DNA from: Nitrospirota bacterium
GTDB taxonomy: Bacteria > Nitrospirota > Thermodesulfovibrionia > Thermodesulfovibrionales > Magnetobacteriaceae
Length of the DNA: 39,212 bases
Reading direction: 5' to 3'
NCBI GenBank assembly: GCA_015233615.1
Contig: JADFXJ010000026.1
Location: 1 to 39,212 of the forward strand
A program made the translations under genes and the position numbers. This document shows, piece after piece, positions 34,347 to 39,212 of this stretch (positions are counted from its first letter, which is position 1; the number at the start of each line of letters is the position of its first letter). The notes beneath the pieces were generated by a model that ran no database searches, was not told the origin of the DNA, and saw nothing but the letters and a program-made list of their open reading frames with translations.

Positions 34347-36857
34347 ATGGCCTTCGATCTGTCAAAGTTTTTGGCCAAGTTCATAGACGAGGCAAAAGAC
34401 CATATCAACAAGTTAAATGACGGCTTGTTAGCCCTGGAAAAAAATCCGGGTGACACCGAAACCATTAACGACATATTCCGCTCTGCCCATACCATCAAGG
34501 GTGCATCGAAAATGATGAAGCTCACGTCTATTAATGAGCTGTCCCACAAAATCGAGGATACCCTCGACGCACTCAGAAAAAACAACGTGCAATTGACCAA
34601 AGAGATGTCCGACGTGCTCTTCAGGGCGATCGACTCGCTAAGTCTTCTCATAGATAAGGCCGACAAGGGTGAACAGGCCCCGTTGGTAGACTCTCGCATC
34701 GTCGAAGATCTGGAAAAGGCGGCTACCGGCCAATTGACTGCTAGTTCAACATCCGGTTTGACCGCAGATTTGACCGCAGATTTGACAGAACTGGCGGACA
34801 CTGATGCGGCTAACCGGGCGATAACCGGGGTGGTAATCCAGGCAGCAACCCATACGACGGCACAGCCCGCACCTGTAGAGCCGGACTTGCAACAAAACGC
34901 ACTTGTAAGCGAAGTGATGCCCACCGGCGAAACGTCGTCTGCACGCGAAGCGTCTAAAGAAGTGCCGGAAAAGGCGACTCCCCAACCGACATCTCCAATA
35001 TCGACGCCTGCCCTGCCGTCATCTTCTGTATCGGCATCTTCCATACCAGCATCCCCTGCATCGACACCTCCCCTGCCGGCACCTGCACAACCCGATCACC
35101 ATGCTCCGGCAGCTAAAGCCCCCCGGGAGCACGTTGGCAAAGCAAAGCCCCAGGAAACCCTTCGCATAAGTGCCGGCAAACTCGACGAGCTTTTCAATCA
35201 GATCAACGAAATCGTGTCGAATCAGGTACGCTTAAAGCAGCGCTTGAACGAAGTGAGAAACCTTGTACGTAAGAGTAAGAAGCACCTCGATCTGGTTACC
35301 GGCATTACCACCGAACTTCCCGTTGAATCGACCGGCCGCCAGGGAGCCTTTGACGATCTGGCCGAAAGCTCACAAACCATTTATACCTCGCTTAAAGACG
35401 TCCTCTTTTCGATGAACGACGACGTCACTTTTCAAGGCATCTTAAACGATATGCTACAGCAGATAGTTTTAAGGCTGCGCATGGTACCCCTTTCCACCGT
35501 ATTCGATACCTTTGGCCGTACGATCAGGGATATGTCCAGATCGATGGGAAAAGACGTGGACCTGGTAATCGAGGGTGCGGAAACGGAACTGGATAAAAAG
35601 CTTGTCGAGCAAATAGGGGACCCGCTAATGCACATACTGAGAAATTCCATTGACCACGGCATAGAGCCGCCACGGGAAAGAAAGGCCGTTGGAAAGCCCG
35701 AAATGGGTACCATACGTATGTGCGCCTATACGGAGGCCGGCAACGTGGTCATAGAGGTACACGACGACGGCAACGGCATACCGGTGGCAAAAATCAGGGA
35801 AAAGGCCTTACAAAAAAAGTATTTCGACGCAGATACATTAAACAGGATGTCGGACAGCGAAATCACGGATATCATTTTTTACCCCGGTTTCAGCACAAGT
35901 CCCATAATCACGGATATTTCCGGCAGGGGCGTCGGCATGGACGTGGTAAGAAAAAACGTCGTAGAGCAGTTGAAAGGCTCAATCACCATCGACACAAATG
36001 AAGGCAAGGGAACGTCCATGTTCATCAGAATACCGATGACCCTATCCATAATGAGACTTATGGTCATAAAGGTCTCCGGTAGTCTCTTCGCCATTCCAAC
36101 AAGCTCCATACGCGAACTGTTAAGAAGAGACGCAGACGAGCTAATCGACGTAGTTGACAAGAAAGCCTTACGATTACGGGAGCAGCTTGTACCGGTGGAG
36201 CGTCTGCATTCCATTGTTAACCTCCACTACGAGGAGAGACGGGAACTCCTCATATTGATCGTACATATAGGCAACGAAAGACTCGGCCTCATCATAGACT
36301 CGGTCGAGGACGAAGAGGACATGGTTATAAAGCCCCTGCCGGAGCATTTGAAAAAACTCCGCATAGTATCGGGGGTAACCATCTCCGGCAAGAACGAGAT
36401 TATTAACCTCCTCAACGTTCCCACCATAATAGAGGCGGCAAAAGACGTAAAATACGCCAGGGAGATGGGGGAGAGCAAGGAGGAAATGGCCAGGAGCTAT
36501 ACCATACTGGTCGTGGACGACTCCATCAACACCAGGGAGATAGAAAAGAGCATACTCGAATCCTACGGCTACACGGTCACTTTGGCCGGCGACGGAATCG
36601 AAGCCCTCGAAAAGACCAGGGAAGGGCAGTTCGACCTGGTCGTAACCGACGTGGAGATGCCACGGCTCGACGGGTTTTCACTTACAAAGCAGTTAAGAGA
36701 AGACGCCAACTATAAGCACACGCCAATCGTCATAGTCACGTCCAGGGAAAAGGAAGAGGACAAGAGAAAAGGCATAGAGGTGGGCGCCAACGCTTACATC
36801 GTCAAAGGGGATTTCGACCAGTCAAACCTGATTCAAACCATCGAAAATTTGCTGTAG
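34347..36857 (+). CDS. cheA: CheA-REC hybrid histidine kinase
   Basis: An 836-residue chemosensory kinase. An Hpt domain (1-105) carries His48 in AHTIKGASK. A very long Pro/Ala/Thr/Ser-rich linker (about 130-270) replaces the usual P2 domain. Then come dimerisation (about 275-390), ATPase (about 395-560, LRNSIDHGIE and GRGVGMDVV) and CheW-like domains (about 565-705). A C-terminal receiver has phospho-acceptor Asp768 (LVVTDVEMP). The fused receiver is the WspE/FrzE layout and can serve as phosphate sink or relay stage. It is the last complete gene of the operon, and no free CheY is present. Confidence 0.95.
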   Translation: MAFDLSKFLAKFIDEAKDHINKLNDGLLALEKNPGDTETINDIFRSAHTIKGASKMMKLTSINELSHKIEDTLDALRKNNVQLTKEMSDVLFRAIDSLSLLIDKADKGEQAPLVDSRIVEDLEKAATGQLTASSTSGLTADLTADLTELADTDAANRAITGVVIQAATHTTAQPAPVEPDLQQNALVSEVMPTGETSSAREASKEVPEKATPQPTSPISTPALPSSSVSASSIPASPASTPPLPAPAQPDHHAPAAKAPREHVGKAKPQETLRISAGKLDELFNQINEIVSNQVRLKQRLNEVRNLVRKSKKHLDLVTGITTELPVESTGRQGAFDDLAESSQTIYTSLKDVLFSMNDDVTFQGILNDMLQQIVLRLRMVPLSTVFDTFGRTIRDMSRSMGKDVDLVIEGAETELDKKLVEQIGDPLMHILRNSIDHGIEPPRERKAVGKPEMGTIRMCAYTEAGNVVIEVHDDGNGIPVAKIREKALQKKYFDADTLNRMSDSEITDIIFYPGFSTSPIITDISGRGVGMDVVRKNVVEQLKGSITIDTNEGKGTSMFIRIPMTLSIMRLMVIKVSGSLFAIPTSSIRELLRRDADELIDVVDKKALRLREQLVPVERLHSIVNLHYEERRELLILIVHIGNERLGLIIDSVEDEEDMVIKPLPEHLKKLRIVSGVTISGKNEIINLLNVPTIIEAAKDVKYAREMGESKEEMARSYTILVVDDSINTREIEKSILESYGYTVTLAGDGIEALEKTREGQFDLVVTDVEMPRLDGFSLTKQLREDANYKHTPIVIVTSREKEEDKRKGIEVGANAYIVKGDFDQSNLIQTIENLL

Positions 36858-36875
36858 GCAGGGGGGTAGGTAATA

Positions 36876-36986
36876 ATGAAGACAGTTTGTTCCTCTAACG
36901 GATCAGTAGTAATAGTCGCTGACACTAATGAGGCCTCCACGATGTCACTGCGAGCTAAGCGAAGCAATCCCGGCGATGTAATGTAG
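36876..36986 (+). pseudogene. Stub of a possible receiver-domain gene after cheA
   Basis: A 36-codon ORF starting 18 nt after cheA, with a G-rich AGGGGGG site upstream. The first 22 codons read MKTVCSSNGSVVIVADTNEA and two more. VVIVADTNEA resembles the first strand and acidic pocket of response regulators, as in ILIVDDNEA. At about 36943 the frame enters a dispersed repeat and soon stops. It looks like the truncated next gene of the operon. The receiver assignment rests on about ten residues and is tentative. Confidence 0.35.
36943..36970. repeat. Dispersed CACTGCGAG...GAAGCAATC repeat
   Basis: TGTCACTGCGAG followed by CTAAGCGAAGCAATCC is a variant of a short repeat seen between genes in many bacterial genomes. 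Here it supplies the C-terminal codons of the HigA-like antitoxin on one strand and cuts the receiver-like stub on the other. Confidence 0.65.
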
Positions 36987-37220
36987 TCTGTACGCACCTT
37001 CAAGATTCATCCAGTACTGCGCACTGGTACCAAAGGCTTCGGCAAGAACTTCAGCCGTCTCTTGAGTAATAGTCCTTTCTCCCGTAATAATTTCATTAAT
37101 CACATCGGGACGGCAACCCGTAATTGCAGCCAGGTCAGCCCGGCTCCAATTACGCGCTTCTAATTCCTCCTGAATAAACTCACCGGGAGAAAAAACCTCG
37201 GCAACCCTTCTGTCAGTCAT
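36945..37220 (-). CDS. higA: HigA-type antitoxin (XRE helix-turn-helix)
   Basis: A 91-residue antitoxin-type DNA-binding protein. It has the VapI/HigA pattern SPGEFIQEELEARNWSRADLA, then a helix-turn-helix (TGCRPDVINEIITGERTITQETA) and AFGTSAQYWMNLE. The last nine residues (AGIASLSSQ) come from a dispersed repeat that has replaced the natural end. It follows the toxin remnant after 12 nt (TAATGGGGTGATATT, then ATG), the normal higB-higA order. The antitoxin should still bind DNA. Confidence 0.9.
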   Translation of the reverse strand: MTDRRVAEVFSPGEFIQEELEARNWSRADLAAITGCRPDVINEIITGERTITQETAEVLAEAFGTSAQYWMNLEGAYRLHYIAGIASLSSQ

Positions 37221-37232
37221 AATATCACCCCA

Positions 37233-37527
37233 TTAGTGATAATCCTCAATACGGACTATCGTAATAATTTTATGTGGGCTCTTCCCCATAAATTCTATAA
37301 TAAGCCGCCACTGATCATTTAAACGCATCGCGTTGGTGTCTTCTGCTACCCTTTAGTTTCTCAAACATGAGAGATTTTAAATTATAATAATCCCTCTCGT
37401 CCACGGCAGCCCTTATTTGTTGCAAACGTTTACGATACGCCTTGACGACGGCGACTTGATAGCCACCATCAAACGCCGGATCTGTTGCTAATTTATCAAG
37501 GTGTTTCTCTTTAAAAACAACCTCCAT
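37233..37527 (-). pseudogene. higB: HigB-type toxin gene with a frameshift
   Basis: The ORF from 37527 reads as a RelE/HigB-fold toxin (FKEKHLDKLATDPAFDG, KRLQQIRAAVDERDYYNLK, FEKLKGSRRHQR) and then stops after 70 residues at 37315. A second frame directly continues the family: MRLNDQWRLIIEF and IVRIEDYH, ending at 37233, 12 nt before the antitoxin start. About two bases appear to be missing near 37320. The truncated protein lacks the C-terminal strands, so the toxin is probably inactive. A sequencing error should be excluded. Confidence 0.85.
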
Positions 37528-37533
37528 CAGTTT

Positions 37534-37562
37534 ATTATATGCGATTGCCTTTAAAATATCAA
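37534..37562 (-). promoter_or_regulatory. Promoter abutting the higB start codon
   Basis: On the minus strand: TTGATA (37562-37557), a 17-bp spacer, TATAAT (37539-37534), then 6 nt to the ATG. A near-consensus promoter that predicts a leaderless higBA message. Confidence 0.7.
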
Positions 37563-37630
37563 TTATGATATGAGCGAATCGGCGTTACCGCCGTCAATTT
37601 TTGTCCGTAAAAAAAGGAGCTGCTTTTAAC

Positions 37631-37726
37631 CGAAGGGGGCGTTGCGGGGGTCTCCCCGCAAGAAGGGGTAACGTAGGACGCGCCCTTTGCGTCCGAAGCG
37701 AGGGGAAAGCCTTCCCCTCCTAACCC
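37631..37726. repeat. GC-rich element with three consecutive hairpins
   Basis: Three perfect hairpins follow one another. TTGCGGGG/CCCCGCAA is at 37642-37661, with a 4-nt loop. GGACGC/GCGTCC is at 37676-37694. GAGGGGAA/TTCCCCTC is at 37700-37719, also with a 4-nt loop. This looks like a REP- or MITE-type extragenic element. The rest of the gap 37528-37860 contains no gene I can support. Confidence 0.7.
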
Positions 37727-37860
37727 CTTGTATTTCAGTACTTTTATAACTGCAACTTAGGCTTACAGATGGGCTGGCCTGTGCTACCGCAGAAGTTGTA
37801 CGTGTTTTCTATGAGACATCGATATTTTTTTGAATATTTAAATTAATGACGAATAAGTAT

Positions 37861-37889
37861 TTGATCTGTAACCTGCCATATGTTACTAT
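37861..37889 (+). promoter_or_regulatory. Promoter of the cyclase gene
   Basis: TTGATC (37861-37866), a 17-bp spacer and TACTAT (37884-37889), preceded by TG as an extended -10 box. It overlaps the upstream ATG at 37880, which therefore cannot be the start, and supports the start at 37976. Confidence 0.6.
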
Positions 37890-37975
37890 ATGAACATTAT
37901 TGGACTGGTGAGGATTTTAGATTAATTTATTTGTTGTTACATATACAATATAGCAGCATACAAGGGGATCGCGTT

Positions 37976-39208
37976 ATGGATGAAGCGAAAAAATGGAAAG
38001 AATGGGTTATAATGTTTGTTGATATGGTTGATTCGACCAAAATGAAATACAGCCCCGAATACGATTCAAGTACTGTACACGACTTAATCAAGGAACTTTA
38101 TGATATAATAGAAAATAATACTCCTGCCAGAAAACATTTCAAGTTTACCGGTGATGGAGCAATGATAACATACTCTGAGGGCGGAGCCAAAAAGGCCATC
38201 GAAGCGGCTGAAAGTATTATAGAAGGCGTGGACATGTTGAATTTTAAAGATCCTTTGAACCTGAAGGAAAAACGTCCAATAATTCATATAAGGATTGGGA
38301 TTGCAACCGGAAAATGCGAAAAAATCGGTAATGACAATGATTTAATAGGTAAAAAAGTAGACCTCGCTGCGCGATTATGCGCTGAAGCAGATATTGATAC
38401 TATTTTAGTCGATTACGATACAAAATTTTTTTCAAAAATACCTGAAAGTAAATTCATACGGTGTAAGCGTCGTCTTATGCTTAAAGGAGTTGAGTCTCCG
38501 GATAAAGATGGCGAATATCAAGATAAAGATGGCAAATCTCAAGATAGAGATACCGAATATCAGGATAGAGATGCCGAAACTCAAGATAACTTCTATTTTT
38601 ATAAAAATAAACGCTTTCTTCAAGCAGTTAACTATGACCATTATTCCAGAGGTTTGTTGTCACTATATCCCGACCGTGATTCTTTATTTAGGGATTTTAC
38701 ACAAAAAAGAATAATTCGCATGGCTGCAAAAGACTCAACAATTCTCGTTGCTGGAAGAACGCTTATTTCGTGGACAAAATTCGCAGACTATATGAAATAC
38801 TTCGTTAAAAAGAATAATATTGAATTTAACTTCCTTATCAGTAATAAAGACGAAGCGCATTATCTTGACGCTCAGCAAGAAGCAGATATTAATGCTCACA
38901 TTCATAATGCCATATCAATTTTCTCTCAACTCGAAAAAGAAGATGCCAAGCATTTTCATTTTCGCGAAACAAAACATTTGATTTTAGATGGCCTTACATG
39001 TGCCGAAATTAAATTAAGGGCTGAAGAAGATCATCCGGGTAAAGGCAAGCTCATCGTTTTACAGGATATCAATGCCGCTGCCGGCGATTCTAAAGCCGCT
39101 CTCCTTTTTACTTGTACATGTAATACCAAAGATAAGAATAATGATGTAAATAAATGTATTGTCTTGGTTCAGCGTGAATTGGACAAACCCGATTCACGAT
39201 TAAGATAG
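37976..39208 (+). CDS. Class III nucleotide cyclase with unknown C-terminal domain
   Basis: A 410-residue protein starting at an ATG with AGGGGA 7 nt upstream. Residues about 8-170 are a class III cyclase domain. Metal-binding Asp16 (FVDMVDST) and Asp60 (KFTGDG), the base-selecting Lys56 and Asp122, and Arg133 (AARL) are all present. The transition-state Asn of the VN-x-AAR motif is Asp129 (KVDLAARL). A 7-residue Asp-rich tandem repeat (176-204) links to a 200-residue domain not recognised with confidence; ILVAGRTLISWTKFADYMKYF gives it a phospholipase-D-like or DUF5919-like flavour only. The gene is visibly more AT-rich than the chemosensory operon, a sign of transfer. The product nucleotide is unknown. 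Confidence 0.8.
   Translation: MDEAKKWKEWVIMFVDMVDSTKMKYSPEYDSSTVHDLIKELYDIIENNTPARKHFKFTGDGAMITYSEGGAKKAIEAAESIIEGVDMLNFKDPLNLKEKRPIIHIRIGIATGKCEKIGNDNDLIGKKVDLAARLCAEADIDTILVDYDTKFFSKIPESKFIRCKRRLMLKGVESPDKDGEYQDKDGKSQDRDTEYQDRDAETQDNFYFYKNKRFLQAVNYDHYSRGLLSLYPDRDSLFRDFTQKRIIRMAAKDSTILVAGRTLISWTKFADYMKYFVKKNNIEFNFLISNKDEAHYLDAQQEADINAHIHNAISIFSQLEKEDAKHFHFRETKHLILDGLTCAEIKLRAEEDHPGKGKLIVLQDINAAAGDSKAALLFTCTCNTKDKNNDVNKCIVLVQRELDKPDSRLR
38501..38584 (+). repeat. Four 21-bp in-frame tandem repeats in the cyclase linker
   Basis: Units 38501-38521, 38522-38542, 38543-38563 and 38564-38584 each code for seven residues of the D-K/R-D-x-E/K-x-Q kind. Frame is kept. They lie exactly between the cyclase and the C-terminal domain. 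Confidence 0.85.
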
Positions 39209-39212
39209 TTCG

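Noticed and set aside
37642..37719. Possible short CRISPR-like or RNA element in the hairpin cluster
   Set aside because: The three hairpins differ in sequence and have no spacer-repeat regularity.
37880..37975. Upstream extension of the cyclase frame
   Set aside because: A good -10 box overlaps the upstream ATG, and AGGGGA precedes the ATG at 37976.

Overview
The window looks like chromosome of an environmental Gram-negative bacterium. A lipoprotein secretin with PilM/N/O/P-type assembly proteins implies an outer membrane. The large chemosensory cluster, many two-component and c-di-GMP parts, IS debris and short dispersed repeats would fit Nitrospirota or a deltaproteobacterial-type lineage. 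This placement is an impression from gene content, not a measurement.

Layout. 1-1130: two tandem paralogous coiled-coil membrane proteins, each behind an identical promoter placed directly against the start codon. 1636-3486: an Hpt-REC-REC-GGDEF diguanylate cyclase. 3598-6446: a small Pro/Thr-repeat membrane protein, a 54-residue Cys-rich ORF on the minus strand (4097-4261), and a Hanks-type Ser/Thr kinase with a transmembrane anchor and Thr/Pro-repeat stalk. 6519-10923 (minus): a type IV pilus/MSHA-type assembly operon: fused PilM-PilN, PilO-like, PilP/MshK-like and an MshL-type secretin. 10928-12830: a restriction-modification cassette (m4C-type methyltransferase and PmeII-like endonuclease) between two copies of the pilM 5' end. 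13016-14487: wrecks of an IS1634-type and an IS66-type transposase. 14812-15198: a third short coiled-coil protein with a leaderless-type promoter. 15386-19329 (minus): a Usp, TIGR02186-like, TauE/SafE, Usp stress and anion-export cluster ending in an intrinsic terminator. 19578-23177 (minus): a SWIM-SNF2 helicase. 23235-26284 (minus): a histidine kinase and sigma-54 activator pair. 26496-26568: tRNA-Val(GAC).

26767-36857 (plus) is a complete chemosensory operon: CheW, a CheW-like protein, two MCPs, CheB, CheR with TPRs, and a CheA-REC hybrid. This parts list matches Wsp-type (alternative cellular function) systems, and the distant Hpt-REC-GGDEF protein is a plausible output. Directly after cheA is a stub that looks like the start of a receiver gene, cut off by a dispersed repeat. 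A HigBA-type toxin-antitoxin pair with a frameshifted toxin follows. The window ends with an AT-rich class III nucleotide cyclase carrying an unrecognised C-terminal domain.

Two themes recur. First, at least five genes have a good -10 box 5-8 nt before the start codon, so they are probably leaderless. Second, in-frame short tandem repeats keep expanding linkers and coiled coils. The most striking structure is the R-M cassette: it appears to have inserted with a duplication of about 104 bp at the head of the pilus operon, leaving the pilM promoter upstream of the cassette.
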